A program made the position numbers and the translations under genes. Below are positions 9,428-19,176 of a DNA stretch of 64,000 nt, piece by piece. The notes below the pieces were generated by a model, which saw only the letters and a program-made list of their open reading frames with translations, ran no database searches and was not told the origin of the DNA. The number at the start of each line of letters is the position of its first letter. Positions within the stretch are counted from its first letter, which is position 1. The DNA comes from Polynucleobacter sp. MWH-Jannik1A5. Lineage in GTDB: Bacteria > Pseudomonadota > Gammaproteobacteria > Burkholderiales > Burkholderiaceae. Where the stretch lies: the NCBI RefSeq assembly GCF_018881795.1, contig NZ_JACVPQ010000001.1, positions 1,746,900-1,810,899 on the forward strand, in the 5' to 3' direction.

Positions 9428-10081
9428 ATGACTATTTTTAGTGAATCTTCCAAAAACCCAAATATGCGTCTAGCCATTTTGTTGTTGGCTGCAGGCGAGG
9501 GGAGTCGTTTGGGTGGATTTCCTAAGGCGCTACTGAAAAAAGAAGGTGACACCTTATTGAAACGCTTTATCACTTCAGTCCAGTCTCTCCAGCCGATAGA
9601 AACCCTGGTTGTTACTGGTTTTTATTCTGCAGAAGTTGAACAAGAAGTTCAAAGTCTGAAAAGTGCTTGCCCATATTCGCTGTCTACTGTCAAAAATCTA
9701 ATGCCTGAATCAGGGCAACCCTCTTCAGTGAGGTTAGGCTTAGAGTCACTACAGTCTGACTATGATGTTTTGATAATTGCATTGTGCGATCAACCGAATA
9801 TCAGCAGCCCAGAGATTGAGGCTTTGGTATTGCAATTTAAACAAGCGGGTTCGGGAAAAGAGATCGTATTGCCCATGGTGCATGAAAAGCGCGGCAACCC
9901 AGTGCTATTTTCGAGAAGGGTGATTGATCAAATTCTCTTAATACCGGGAATGGTCTGTAGACCCTTTATGGATCAGCATCCAGAGCTTGTCAAAACATTT
10001 GTAAGCAATAACCCAGCTTATCTAATGGATGTCGACTCCCAGGCCGACATCCAAAAACTAGGGCTTGATCCTATTAAATGA
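9428..10081 (+). CDS. MobA/MocA-like nucleotidyltransferase
   Basis: 217-residue NTP-transferase. The nucleotide-binding signature LLAAGEGSRLGGFPKALL is near the N-terminus, and a metal-binding CDQP follows mid-protein, both typical of molybdenum cofactor cytidylyl- and guanylyltransferases. Pairing with divergent xdhC favours a MocA role (making molybdopterin cytosine dinucleotide), which is context-based inference. I kept the first ATG, but M13 (9464) is also possible because neither has a clear ribosome-binding site. The gene ends 11 bases before the convergent RidA gene. Confidence 0.82.
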   Translation: MTIFSESSKNPNMRLAILLLAAGEGSRLGGFPKALLKKEGDTLLKRFITSVQSLQPIETLVVTGFYSAEVEQEVQSLKSACPYSLSTVKNLMPESGQPSSVRLGLESLQSDYDVLIIALCDQPNISSPEIEALVLQFKQAGSGKEIVLPMVHEKRGNPVLFSRRVIDQILLIPGMVCRPFMDQHPELVKTFVSNNPAYLMDVDSQADIQKLGLDPIK

Positions 10082-10092
10082 ATGTAATTGAA

Positions 10093-10557
10093 TTAAATCT
10101 CAGCGATGAGTTCAATTTCAACACAAGCACCCAGCGGAATTTGCGCAACACCAAAAGCGCTACGTGCATGCTTGCCGGCATCACCAAACACTTCAAAAAG
10201 TAACTCAGAGCAGCCATTCACCACTAAGTGTTGCTCAGTATAGGTGTCGGTTGAGTTCACTAAGCCCATTACCTTAACAATGCGTTTTACCTTATCTAAA
10301 GAGCCTAAGTGATTTTGCAAAGTCGAGATTAAATCAATTGCGATAGAGCGCGCAGCTGCCTTGCCCGTATCGGTATCCATGTCTTTACCAAGCTTTCCTA
10401 CCCAAGGTTTGCCATCGCGTTTAGCAATATGCCCGGATAAGAAAACGGTGTTGCCAGTGGTTGCTGCCATGACATAGGCTGCAGCTGGAGGTCCTGGAGG
10501 CGGCAAATCAATACCAAGAGTTTTAAGGCGTTCGCTAATGTTTGTAGTCATGGTCAA
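10093..10557 (-). CDS. RidA/YjgF family protein
   Basis: 154-residue member of the RidA superfamily, which includes enamine/imine deaminases that clear reactive 2-aminoacrylate. The segment NTVFLSGHIAKRDG and the C-terminal RSAFGVAQIPLGACVEIE match the fold. The Arg in the RSAFGV strand sits where the catalytic Arg of active RidA proteins lies. The length and the first motif fit the longer YjgF-like subgroup whose substrates are not settled. It is last in a probable minus-strand operon after moxR and the CoxE-like gene. Confidence 0.85.
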   Translation of the reverse strand: MTMTTNISERLKTLGIDLPPPGPPAAAYVMAATTGNTVFLSGHIAKRDGKPWVGKLGKDMDTDTGKAAARSIAIDLISTLQNHLGSLDKVKRIVKVMGLVNSTDTYTEQHLVVNGCSELLFEVFGDAGKHARSAFGVAQIPLGACVEIELIAEI

Positions 10558-10606
10558 TATGTTGATTTCAATTAAAGAGAGAGTTTAAAGACTGAATATC
10601 CAAATC

Positions 10607-11782
10607 TTACTTGGAAAGTTGACGCATGGCACTCTCAAGGCCATTTAAGGTCACTGGATACATCCGATCCTTCATGAGGTTTTGCATGATGTCAATTGAC
10701 TGACGATATTGCCAAATAGATTCTGGCTCAGGGTTAAGCCAAGCAAAATGGGGAAAGTGATCAATTAATCGATTGATCCAAACGGCACCAGCTTCTTTAT
10801 TGTTGTATTCCACCGAGCCATTGGGACTCAGAATCTCATAAGGAGACATTGTTGCATCGCCAACGAATATCAGCTTGTAGTCTGGACCATATTTATTGAT
10901 GATGTCTTGGGTTGGCGTTGCTTGATCGCGTCTGCGACGATTGCTTTGCCAGAGGTTTTCATAAACACAGTTATGAAAGTAATAATGCTCTAGATGTTTA
11001 AATTCGGCTTTAGCGGCAGAGAATAATTCAGCAATACGCTGAATATGATCGTCCATCGAGCCGCCAACATCCATGAGAAGCAATACTTTTACTTGATTGT
11101 GGCGCTCGGGACGCATTTTGATATCAAGCATTCCCGCATTCGCTGCGGTGGAATGAATCGTTTTATCTAAATCAAGCTCTAGGGTAGAGCCTTCTCTAGC
11201 AAAGCGACGTAAACGACGTAGAGCTACCTTGATATTGCGTGTGCCTAAAGCCAAATCACTGTCATAGTCTTTAAACTCACGCGCTTCCCAAACCTTGATT
11301 GCTTTTCTATTGCCAGCGCTCTCGCCGCCAATTCGAATGCCTTCTGGGTGATAGCCGCTATGGCCAAAAGGTGAGGAGCCGCCAGCACCAATCCATTTAT
11401 TGCCGCCACCATGCCACTCTTTTTGTTCTTTTAGGAGCTCTTCAAGTCTCTTTTTAAGTGCATCAGGCCCACCTAGTTTCTGAAGTGCTGCTTTTTCTTC
11501 ATCCGTCAGTACGCGCTGAAGCTTTTTCTCTAGCCAGTCCAAGGGAATATCTGGGGAAAGTGCAATGATTTGTTCAATACCGTTGAAGTAGCTGCCAAAC
11601 ACTTGATCAAAACGATCAAAGTGTTGCTCGTCTTTCACCAAAGTCATACGAGCAAGCTGATAAAACTCATCAATCGATGGATTGATGACGCCAGATTTCA
11701 AAGCTTCCAGAAGAGTTAAAAACTCTCTCACTGAAACAGGCACTTTGGCCTCTTTCAGATTTAAGAAGAATTGAATCAACAT
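10607..11782 (-). CDS. CoxE-like VWA-domain protein
   Basis: 391-residue protein. The N-terminal half is helical and contains a Gly/His-rich linker (about 125-150). The C-terminal half is a VWA-like domain with the metal site MDVGGSMDD, where D238, G240 and S242 occupy the DxSxS positions; the first Ser is Gly, as I recall for CoxE-type proteins. CoxE works with a MoxR AAA+ partner (CoxD) in maturing molybdenum-copper CO dehydrogenase, and here the moxR gene lies 27 bases upstream. The real client is unknown. The protein lacks a signal peptide, so it is cytoplasmic. Confidence 0.85.
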   Translation of the reverse strand: MLIQFFLNLKEAKVPVSVREFLTLLEALKSGVINPSIDEFYQLARMTLVKDEQHFDRFDQVFGSYFNGIEQIIALSPDIPLDWLEKKLQRVLTDEEKAALQKLGGPDALKKRLEELLKEQKEWHGGGNKWIGAGGSSPFGHSGYHPEGIRIGGESAGNRKAIKVWEAREFKDYDSDLALGTRNIKVALRRLRRFAREGSTLELDLDKTIHSTAANAGMLDIKMRPERHNQVKVLLLMDVGGSMDDHIQRIAELFSAAKAEFKHLEHYYFHNCVYENLWQSNRRRRDQATPTQDIINKYGPDYKLIFVGDATMSPYEILSPNGSVEYNNKEAGAVWINRLIDHFPHFAWLNPEPESIWQYRQSIDIMQNLMKDRMYPVTLNGLESAMRQLSK

Positions 11783-11809
11783 AGACGCAGAGCGTTATCG
11801 TTAAATGCT

Positions 11810-12679
11810 TTAGCGATGATTGCGATTCATCATCACCAAGCGCTCAAATAGGTGAATATCTTGCTCATTCTTAAGTAAGGCGCCATGTAATGGTGGTACG
11901 ACAATCTTTTCATCGTTGCTATACAAAGCTTCCGGTGGAATATCCTCGGCCAACAAGAGCTTGAGCCAGTCAATTAACTCCGATGTAGAAGGCTTCTTTT
12001 TAAGACCCGGTAGGGAGCGTATTTGATAAAAGGCCTTGAGGGCTGCATCCAATAGATCTTGTTTGATATTGGGGTGATGGACATCGACAATGCTTTGCAT
12101 AGTGCCAGCATCTGGAAAAGTGATGTAGTGGAAAAAGCAGCGACGCAAGAATGCGTCAGGCAATTCTTTTTCGTTATTTGAGGTGATGATAACTAGAGGG
12201 CGGTGTTTTGCTTTGATTAATTCCCGAGTTTCATAAACATAAAATTCCATACGATCAATTTCGCGCAATAAGTCATTGGGAAACTCAATATCCGCTTTAT
12301 CAATTTCATCAATCAATAAAACGGTCGGCTCATTGGCTTCAAAAGCTTGCCAGAGGACCCCCTTCACAATGTAGTTCCGAATATCTTTGACTTTCTCGTC
12401 GCCTAACTGAGAATCACGTAAGCGACTTACGGCATCGTATTCATAAAGACCTTGTTGAGCTTTGGTGGTGGACTTAATATGCCATTGCATGAGCGGCATG
12501 TTGAGGGCGGCCGCAACTTCTTCGGCCAGCATGGTTTTGCCCGTACCTGGCTCACCCTTTATTAGCAGAGGACGTTGCAGCGCAATGGTGGCATTTACAG
12601 CTAATTTAAGGTCTTCAGTGGCAACGTAGCTTTGGCTGCCTGAAAAGCGGTTTTGGGATGATGGGGTCGATTTGCTCAT
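11810..12679 (-). CDS. MoxR/CoxD-family AAA+ ATPase
   Basis: 289-residue AAA+ chaperone-like ATPase. Walker A is GEPGTGKT at 42-49, Walker B is LLIDEIDKAD, sensor-type segments ITSNNEKELPDAFLRRC follow, and the C-terminal lid is complete. MoxR proteins couple ATP hydrolysis to metal-cofactor insertion together with a VWA partner; the next gene encodes one. First gene of the moxR-VWA-ridA operon. It is divergent from the cytochrome c pair, with a 150-base shared upstream region. Confidence 0.88.
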   Translation of the reverse strand: MSKSTPSSQNRFSGSQSYVATEDLKLAVNATIALQRPLLIKGEPGTGKTMLAEEVAAALNMPLMQWHIKSTTKAQQGLYEYDAVSRLRDSQLGDEKVKDIRNYIVKGVLWQAFEANEPTVLLIDEIDKADIEFPNDLLREIDRMEFYVYETRELIKAKHRPLVIITSNNEKELPDAFLRRCFFHYITFPDAGTMQSIVDVHHPNIKQDLLDAALKAFYQIRSLPGLKKKPSTSELIDWLKLLLAEDIPPEALYSNDEKIVVPPLHGALLKNEQDIHLFERLVMMNRNHR

Positions 12680-12831
12680 GGCCTGCCTAAGGAGTGCTTG
12701 TTTAAGCGTTCAAGTATAGGTAAATGAGGCAAAATTTTCAGTGTTTCTACTGATTTTGGCCTCCAGAATGGCGAGAAGGGCGGCTGTCCGCTATACTCTT
12801 CCCAAATTGATCTAAATCAAACTCATTAATA

Positions 12832-13206
12832 ATGATTTCTATGAAAAAACTCTCCATTCTTCCTCAATTGGCCGTAACTGCAGCTTTGGTTTTTGCTGGC
12901 TCTGTTGCTCAGGCTGATGAAGTTAAAGGTAATGCTGCTGCAGGTAACGGCAAGGTTTGGCTTTGTGTTGGTTGCCACTCAATTCCTGAATATCGTGCAG
13001 ATTACCCATTGGTTTACAAGGTGCCTATGATTGGTGGTCAAAATGCCGCCTACATCGCTAGTGCGTTGGCTGCTTACAAAAAAGGCGAAAGAAAGCATCC
13101 TACGATGCGTTCTATTGCTGCCAGCTTGTCTGATCAAGACATGGCCGATATTGGCGAGTATTACGCTGCGCAAACTGCCAGCTCACCTAACAACCCATTG
13201 AAGTAA
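12832..13206 (+). CDS. periplasmic monohaem cytochrome c
   Basis: 124-residue class I cytochrome c. A Sec signal peptide covers about residues 1-28, with a basic start, hydrophobic core and likely cleavage after AQA. The haem site is CVGCH (C45, C48, H49), and the C-terminal part offers Met ligands in the PTMRSIAAS segment. It is followed 32 bases later by a second small cytochrome, and they are probably co-transcribed. Together they could carry electrons from a periplasmic or membrane dehydrogenase to an oxidase; the donor is not identified. M4 (12841) is an equally plausible start. Confidence 0.85.
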   Translation: MISMKKLSILPQLAVTAALVFAGSVAQADEVKGNAAAGNGKVWLCVGCHSIPEYRADYPLVYKVPMIGGQNAAYIASALAAYKKGERKHPTMRSIAASLSDQDMADIGEYYAAQTASSPNNPLK

Positions 13207-13238
13207 TTCATTCAATAAAGATACATAGAGATACTTTT

Positions 13239-13592
13239 ATGAAATTTGCCCTCATTACTGCAGTTTTGCTATCGAGCATTGGTTTAGTAAACGTAGCAAA
13301 TGCTGCTAACAAAGAAAAAGGTCAGGCATTAGTAGAGAAGGCTAATTGCGCTTCTTGCCATGGTGCTGGTCTTAATGCGCCAATCCTGCCTGCTTACCCA
13401 AAACTAGCTGGTCAATACGCTGACTACCTATACTACGCTTTGAAGGCCTATAAAGTAGGTAACGGAAATGCCCAGTTTGGTCGCAATAACGCGGTAATGG
13501 GTTCTCAAGTGCAAAACTTTAGCGATGCAGACTTACAAGATATGGCTGCTTATATTGCTTCTTTACCCGGTAACTTTGTAGTGAAAAAGTAA
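13239..13592 (+). CDS. periplasmic monohaem cytochrome c (c553/c4-like)
   Basis: 117-residue class I cytochrome c. The signal peptide covers about residues 1-22 (cleavage after NANA-type site), and haem binding is at CASCH (C37, C40, H41). The segment YPKLAGQYADYL resembles c4/c553-type halves. The likely axial Met is in NAVMGSQV. It is the second gene of the cytochrome pair and ends just before a strong bidirectional terminator. The two cytochromes are similar in layout and may derive from one duplication. Confidence 0.87.
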   Translation: MKFALITAVLLSSIGLVNVANAANKEKGQALVEKANCASCHGAGLNAPILPAYPKLAGQYADYLYYALKAYKVGNGNAQFGRNNAVMGSQVQNFSDADLQDMAAYIASLPGNFVVKK

Positions 13593-13617
13593 TTCTTAGT
13601 AGCTCTGGCTACTTACA

Positions 13618-13655
13618 AAAAAGGCTTAGATTGATCATCTAAGCCTTTGTTTTTT
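13618..13655. terminator. bidirectional intrinsic terminator
   Basis: Perfect 10-bp stem AAGGCTTAGA / TCTAAGCCTT (13621-13630 and 13638-13647) with a 7-nt loop. A T-rich run follows on the plus strand and a longer one on the minus strand. It serves both the cytochrome pair and the convergent gntR gene. Confidence 0.9.
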
Positions 13656-13670
13656 ATCGGTTATATGAAA

Positions 13671-14309
13671 TTAACGAAGCGCTTCAAGGCCTCTTTCTAG
13701 ATGCTTGCGCATCGTTTGCTCTGCTGCATGTTCATCTCGCTTCAGAATGGATCTCAGAATCTCCCGATGCTCCACTAAAGAGTTTTGCAATCTTCCGGTG
13801 CTGGTAAGCGAATCTCTGCGGTGAAGCTTAAGCACTTTACGCAGATCAGCAATAACGCCATTCATCCATCGATTTCCAGCAATTTCTTGTATTAACTCAT
13901 GAAATTTGCCATTAATCTCGAAAAATTGCTCTATATCCCGATCAGCTGCAGCTTTTTCCAGGCGATGATGCAGGTGATCCAGAAGGTTTAACTCTGCCTC
14001 GGTTGCTTTGACTGCTGTTTCTTTGGCTGCTTGACCCTCTAGTAGGGCCAGAATGGTAAAAATCTGCTCCAAGTCTTTGCGGATAACCTCGGTAACGTAG
14101 GCTCCCCGACGCATTTTGATGGTTACCAGGCCTTCAGAAGCTAGAACCTTAATCGCTTCACGCATTGGTGTGCGGCTAATGCCAAACTGATCCGCCAAGG
14201 ATTGCTCATCCAACCAGCTTCCAGGAGCTAATTGCTTGCTAAAGATCTGTTCGCGAAGCCTGTCAGCGACGTCTTCGTATAGGGGTCTATTATTCAGTTT
14301 TGTATTCAT
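13671..14309 (-). CDS. GntR-family regulator (FCD domain)
   Basis: 212-residue transcription factor. The N-terminal winged helix has LADQFGISRTPMREAIKVL as the recognition-helix region (residues about 40-58), and the C-terminal all-helical part is an FCD ligand domain. It is divergent from the methylmalonyl-CoA operon, so it probably controls that operon in response to a CoA-linked or organic acid metabolite; this is inference. Its own ATG (14307-14309) sits inside a perfect palindrome at 14301-14322, implying autoregulation. No ribosome-binding site is visible ahead of the ATG. Confidence 0.9.
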   Translation of the reverse strand: MNTKLNNRPLYEDVADRLREQIFSKQLAPGSWLDEQSLADQFGISRTPMREAIKVLASEGLVTIKMRRGAYVTEVIRKDLEQIFTILALLEGQAAKETAVKATEAELNLLDHLHHRLEKAAADRDIEQFFEINGKFHELIQEIAGNRWMNGVIADLRKVLKLHRRDSLTSTGRLQNSLVEHREILRSILKRDEHAAEQTMRKHLERGLEALR

Positions 14310-14322
14310 AATTATGAATACA
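14301..14322. promoter_or_regulatory. perfect 22-bp palindrome, likely GntR operator
   Basis: Each 11-base half reads TGTATTCATAA, and the two halves are exact inverse complements. The element covers the gntR start codon and lies in the 94-bp divergent region. A second imperfect dyad, GACAA to TTGTC, follows at 14330-14347 toward the mutase gene. FCD-type GntR proteins are usually encoded beside such AT-rich palindromic operators. Confidence 0.65.
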
Positions 14323-14403
14323 TTATGTAGACAAATTGAAAATTGTCAAGCAGAATGTAAGGACATTTCGATGCAATGCAACAAAAATTAAACGGGAGTT
14401 TTT

Positions 14404-16578
14404 GTGAGTTCTAAAGAAAACAATTCATGGCCACCATTTCCAGATACCAATCTCGATGCCTGGAAGAAGTCAGCCCAGAAATCAGCCCCTAATGGTGACG
14501 TTGATTCTTTGGGTTGGAAGACACCTGATGGAATTCACTTAAAAGCTTTGTACACATCATCGGATATTGAGGGGCTCAATTACACCGATACTTTGCCCGG
14601 TTTTGAACCATTTGTACGCGGACCACAAGCGACGATGTACTCAGTGCGTCCTTGGACTATTCGTCAGTACGCAGGCTTTTCTACTGCTGAAGAATCGAAC
14701 GCCTTTTATCGCAAAGCATTAGATGCGGGTGGTCAAGGTGTATCCGTTGCGTTTGACCTAGCAACCCATCGTGGTTACGACTCCGATCATCCTCGTGTTA
14801 CCGGTGACGTTGGTAAGGCTGGTGTTGCGATTGATTCCGTAGAAGATATGAAGATCTTGTTTGATGGCATTCCGCTAGACAAGGTATCTGTTTCAATGAC
14901 GATGAACGGCGCTGTATTACCTGTTTTGGCTGGCTACATCGTGGCCGGTGAAGAGCAAGGCGTGAAGCAAGAGCAGTTATCTGGAACGATTCAGAACGAT
15001 ATTCTGAAAGAGTTCATGGTGCGTAATACTTATATTTATCCGCCAGAGCCATCCATGCGCATCATCGGTGACATTATTGAGTACACCGCTAAGCACATGC
15101 CTAAGTTCAACTCGATTTCAATCTCGGGCTACCACATGCAAGAAGCTGGCGCCAATCAAGTATTGGAATTGGCGTTTACATTGGCAGACGGTAAAGAGTA
15201 TGTCAAAACTGCTTTAGCAAAAGGATTGGATGTAGATGGCTTCGCTGGACGCCTTTCATTCTTCTTTGCGATTGGCATGAATTTTTATTTAGAGGTTGCT
15301 AAGTTACGTGCTGCTCGTTTGTTATGGTGGCGGATCATGAAATCCTTCGAGCCAAAGAATCCAAAGTCTTTGATGCTTCGTACGCATTGCCAAACTTCTG
15401 GCTGGTCTCTGACTGAGCAAGACCCATACAACAACGTTGTAAGAACTACTGTTGAAGCGATGGCTGCCGTATTTGGCGGCACACAGTCATTGCATACCAA
15501 CTCATTGGATGAGGCGATTGCGCTTCCTTCAGAGTTTTCCAGTCGTATTGCCCGCAATACACAGTTAATTCTTCAAGAAGAGACTCATATTCCGAGCGTG
15601 ATCGATCCATGGGCTGGCTCTTACATGATGGAAAATCTCACGCAAGAGATGGCTGATAAAGCTTGGGAAATCATTCAAGAAGTAGAAGCCATGGGTGGTA
15701 TGACTAAGGCGGTTGAGAGTGGTTGGGCTAAGCTGAAAATTGAAGCAGCTGCCGCTGAAAAACAAGCGAAGATTGACTCAGGCTCTGATGTGATTGTTGG
15801 CGTTAACAAATACAAACTTGGTAAAGAAGATCTTGTTGATGTGTTGATGATTGATAACGACAAGGTGCGCGAAGGTCAGGTCGCACGTCTCAAAGACATT
15901 AAAGCAAAACGTGATACTCAAAAAGTACAGGCCGCATTAGAGGCTTTAACTAAGGCTGCAGAAGATAACTCCGGTAACTTATTAGAGTTGTCGGTAAACG
16001 CTATTCGTTTGCGTGCAACCGTTGGTGAAGTTTCAGATGCATTAGAAAAAGTTTACGGGCGCCATCGCGCCGATACTCAAAAGGTGACCGGTGTGTATGC
16101 AGCCGCTTATGACTCAGCTGAGGGCTGGGCAAAACTCCAAACAGAAATCGCTGACTTTGCTAAAGATTTCGGACGTCGTCCGCGGGTAATGATTGCTAAG
16201 TTAGGCCAGGATGGACATGACCGCGGCGCGAAAGTGGTTGCCACTGCCTATGCTGACTTAGGCTTTGACGTAGACATCGGACCTTTATTCCAAACCCCTG
16301 AAGAGTGTGCTCGTCAAGCGATTGAGAATGACGTACATGCCTTAGGGGTTTCTACTTTGGCGGCCGGCCATAAGACATTAGTTCCGGCCATCATTGCTGA
16401 ATTGAAAAAACAAGGCTCAGACGACATCATTGTGTTTGTTGGTGGCGTGATTCCAAGACAAGATTACGAATTCCTCTATGAGGCAGGTGTAAAAGGAATT
16501 TACGGTCCTGGCACTCCTATTCCGGCATCAGCCAAGGATGTGCTTGAGCAAATTCGCAAGTCTGTTAAACCCGCTTAA
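14404..16578 (+). CDS. scpA: methylmalonyl-CoA mutase
   Basis: Adenosylcobalamin-dependent mutase converting (R)-methylmalonyl-CoA to succinyl-CoA. It has 724 residues, the length of single-chain catalytic mutases (ScpA/MutB type). The TIM-barrel domain contains the substrate-channel segments [18 protein letters not shown] and [17 protein letters not shown]. The C-terminal B12 domain has DGHDRG (D603-G608) with H605 as the lower cobalt ligand. The start is GTG, preceded by GGGAG about 7 bases upstream. It leads a five-gene operon with its G-protein chaperone and propionyl-CoA carboxylase, completing propionate to succinyl-CoA. Confidence 0.96.
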   Translation: MSSKENNSWPPFPDTNLDAWKKSAQKSAPNGDVDSLGWKTPDGIHLKALYTSSDIEGLNYTDTLPGFEPFVRGPQATMYSVRPWTIRQYAGFSTAEESNAFYRKALDAGGQGVSVAFDLATHRGYDSDHPRVTGDVGKAGVAIDSVEDMKILFDGIPLDKVSVSMTMNGAVLPVLAGYIVAGEEQGVKQEQLSGTIQNDILKEFMVRNTYIYPPEPSMRIIGDIIEYTAKHMPKFNSISISGYHMQEAGANQVLELAFTLADGKEYVKTALAKGLDVDGFAGRLSFFFAIGMNFYLEVAKLRAARLLWWRIMKSFEPKNPKSLMLRTHCQTSGWSLTEQDPYNNVVRTTVEAMAAVFGGTQSLHTNSLDEAIALPSEFSSRIARNTQLILQEETHIPSVIDPWAGSYMMENLTQEMADKAWEIIQEVEAMGGMTKAVESGWAKLKIEAAAAEKQAKIDSGSDVIVGVNKYKLGKEDLVDVLMIDNDKVREGQVARLKDIKAKRDTQKVQAALEALTKAAEDNSGNLLELSVNAIRLRATVGEVSDALEKVYGRHRADTQKVTGVYAAAYDSAEGWAKLQTEIADFAKDFGRRPRVMIAKLGQDGHDRGAKVVATAYADLGFDVDIGPLFQTPEECARQAIENDVHALGVSTLAAGHKTLVPAIIAELKKQGSDDIIVFVGGVIPRQDYEFLYEAGVKGIYGPGTPIPASAKDVLEQIRKSVKPA

Positions 16579-16592
16579 TACGGATCACAGGC

Positions 16593-17618
16593 ATGCTCGA
16601 AGCTGCTGATCAGGATCTAGTGAATGATCTCACTGGTGCGCCATCGCTTAAACAGCGACGCGCACTGGCGAAGATCATTACTTTGCTTGAGTCAACACGC
16701 CTAGATCACCGTCATCGCGCTGATGACGTACTCAATTCTTTATTGCCTAAAACGGGCAAATCATTCCGTCTCGGTATTTCCGGGGTGCCAGGCGTTGGTA
16801 AGTCAACCTTAATTGAATCTTTGGGCCTTTACCTCATAGAAAAAGGCCATCGGGTAGCCGTTTTGGCAATCGATCCTTCATCTAGTTTGTCCGGGGGATC
16901 AATTCTCGGCGATAAGACCCGCATGGAACGTTTATCTGTTTTAGAAAATGCATTCATACGTCCAAGTCCATCCTCATGCACCTTAGGCGGTGTAGCCGAG
17001 AAGACGCGTGAAGCCATGTTGGTCGCTGAAGCGGCAGGGTTTGACGTCATCATTGTGGAAACGGTTGGTGTAGGGCAGAGCGAAATCGCGGTTGCTGGTA
17101 TGACCGATATGTTCTTGTTATTGCAGTTGCCGAACGCCGGTGATGATCTCCAAGCAATCAAAAAAGGGGTGATGGAAATCGCCGACCTGATTGTGATTAA
17201 TAAGGTTGATATAGATCCAGATGCTGCAATGCGTGCCCAGCTCTTTATTACCAGTTCATTGCGATTATTGGGATTCCAAGGCAATCCCGATCATGCATCG
17301 CACGACAAAGAGTTTTGGCACCCTCAAGTGATGACCTTAAGTGCCTTGGAAGGCAAGGGCGTCCCAGAGCTATGGGATAAGGTTTCTCACTTCCAAAAAC
17401 TTCAAAAGGCGAACGGTAAATTTGATTCCCGTCGCCAACATCAAGCAGGCGCATGGATGTGGGATCGCATCGATGCCGGACTCAAGAATGCATTTCGTAG
17501 CAATGTGGCGGTGCAAGAACTTCTACCAAGTTTGGTTGCACAAGTAAATCAAGGAACTATGGCGGCCTCAGTAGCAGCAAGAAGACTACTGGAGTCCATG
17601 GGGCATGAATTTTTCTAA
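16593..17618 (+). CDS. meaB: methylmalonyl-CoA mutase-associated GTPase MeaB
   Basis: 341-residue SIMIBI-class G protein (MeaB/ArgK) that gates cofactor loading and protects the mutase. Walker A is GVPGVGKS at 64-71; further motifs include [29 protein letters not shown] and the guanine-specificity NKVD. It lies 14 bases after the mutase gene. Older annotation names this family an arginine/ornithine transport kinase, which is not supported here given the neighbours. Confidence 0.95.
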   Translation: MLEAADQDLVNDLTGAPSLKQRRALAKIITLLESTRLDHRHRADDVLNSLLPKTGKSFRLGISGVPGVGKSTLIESLGLYLIEKGHRVAVLAIDPSSSLSGGSILGDKTRMERLSVLENAFIRPSPSSCTLGGVAEKTREAMLVAEAAGFDVIIVETVGVGQSEIAVAGMTDMFLLLQLPNAGDDLQAIKKGVMEIADLIVINKVDIDPDAAMRAQLFITSSLRLLGFQGNPDHASHDKEFWHPQVMTLSALEGKGVPELWDKVSHFQKLQKANGKFDSRRQHQAGAWMWDRIDAGLKNAFRSNVAVQELLPSLVAQVNQGTMAASVAARRLLESMGHEFF

Positions 17619-17628
17619 GGAGCAGGAA

Positions 17629-19161
17629 ATGAAGGAAATCATTCAACAACTGGAAGCCAAGCGTGAGCTTGCCCGATTGGGTGGCGGGCAAAAGCGTATT
17701 CAGGCTCAGCATTCCAAGGGCAAATTAACCGCTCGCGAGCGTATTGAGCTCTTGCTAGATGCTGGCACTTTCGAAGAATGGGATATGTTTGTTGAGCATC
17801 GTTGCCATGACTTTGGTATGGGCGATCAAACAGTTCCAGGCGACGGTGTGGTTACTGGTTATGGAATGATCAACGGACGTTTGGTATTTGTGTTTTCACA
17901 AGATTTCACCGTGCTAGGCGGCTCCTTATCAGAAGCGCATGCTGAAAAGATTTGCAAGATCATGGACCAAGCTCTCAAAGTTGGCGCACCTGTGATTGGT
18001 TTAAATGACTCTGGTGGCGCACGTATTCAAGAGGGTGTCGCATCACTCGGTGGCTATGCTGAAATTTTCCAGCGCAATGTGACTGCGTCTGGCGTGATTC
18101 CACAGATCTCTCTGATCATGGGTCCGTCAGCTGGTGGCGCGGTTTACTCACCAGCCTTGACCGACTTCATTTTCATGGTCAAAGATAGCTCATACATGTT
18201 CGTGACTGGTCCTGAAGTGGTTAAGACTGTTACTCATGAAGACGTCACTGCCGAAGAGTTAGGCGGTGCTGTAACGCACTCCACAGTGTCGGGCGTATGT
18301 GATCTCGCATTTGATAACGATGTTGACGCAATCATGATGTTGCGTCGTTTCTTCAACTACTTGCCGCTCTCAAATCGTGAAAAACCGCCTTTGATTAAAG
18401 GTGCTAATCGTACTGAAGAGCCTGATTTCTCCTTGGATACCTTGGTTCCATCAAACCCAAATCAACCTTACGATATGAAAGAGTTGATTGAGAAGATTGT
18501 GGATGATGGCGAATTCTTCGAATTACAGCCTGACTACGCAAAGAATATTGTGATTGGTTTTGCACGCATCGAAGGACGCTCAATCGGTATTGTCGCTAAC
18601 CAACCTTTGGTTCTTGCTGGTTGCTTGGATATCAAGGCATCTATTAAGGCAGCTCGTTTTGTGCGCTTCTGTGATGCCTTCAATATTCCAGTAGTGACTT
18701 TGGTTGACGTTCCAGGCTTTATGCCTGGCACCGCTCAAGAATACGGCGGCATCATTAAGCATGGTGCGAAATTACTCTATGCGTACGCAGATTGCACGGT
18801 ACCTAAAGTAACCTTGATTACACGTAAGGCCTATGGTGGCGCTTATGACGTGATGGCTTCCAAGCATCTACGAGGTGACGTGAACTTTGCTTGGCCTTCA
18901 GCAGAGATTGCTGTGATGGGCCCTAAAGGGGCTGTTGAAATTATTTTCCGGGAAGAGAAATCGGATCCTGAAAAAATCGCAGCACGTGAGGCCGAGTACA
19001 AATCCAAGTTTGCTAACCCGTTTGTAGCGGGTCGTCGTGGCTATATTGACGATGTCATTCTGCCGCACGAGACTCGTAAACGTATTGCACGTTCACTAGC
19101 AATGCTCAAAGACAAAGACTTGAAGAATCCTGCGCGTAAACACGGCAACATTCCTCTGTAA
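17629..19161 (+). CDS. pccB: propionyl-CoA carboxylase beta subunit
   Basis: Carboxyltransferase subunit of biotin-dependent propionyl-CoA carboxylase, 510 residues. It has the two-half crotonase-like fold with the acyl-CoA site around [11 protein letters not shown] and the carboxybiotin side around [10 protein letters not shown] chose the ATG at 17629 because TAAGGAG precedes it by 6 bases; the upstream in-frame ATG at 17605 would overlap meaB. Lengths and sequence fit PccB rather than AccD or MccB. It pairs with the alpha subunit next door. Confidence 0.94.
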   Translation: MKEIIQQLEAKRELARLGGGQKRIQAQHSKGKLTARERIELLLDAGTFEEWDMFVEHRCHDFGMGDQTVPGDGVVTGYGMINGRLVFVFSQDFTVLGGSLSEAHAEKICKIMDQALKVGAPVIGLNDSGGARIQEGVASLGGYAEIFQRNVTASGVIPQISLIMGPSAGGAVYSPALTDFIFMVKDSSYMFVTGPEVVKTVTHEDVTAEELGGAVTHSTVSGVCDLAFDNDVDAIMMLRRFFNYLPLSNREKPPLIKGANRTEEPDFSLDTLVPSNPNQPYDMKELIEKIVDDGEFFELQPDYAKNIVIGFARIEGRSIGIVANQPLVLAGCLDIKASIKAARFVRFCDAFNIPVVTLVDVPGFMPGTAQEYGGIIKHGAKLLYAYADCTVPKVTLITRKAYGGAYDVMASKHLRGDVNFAWPSAEIAVMGPKGAVEIIFREEKSDPEKIAAREAEYKSKFANPFVAGRRGYIDDVILPHETRKRIARSLAMLKDKDLKNPARKHGNIPL

Positions 19162-19176
19162 AGGCGCTGACAAATT

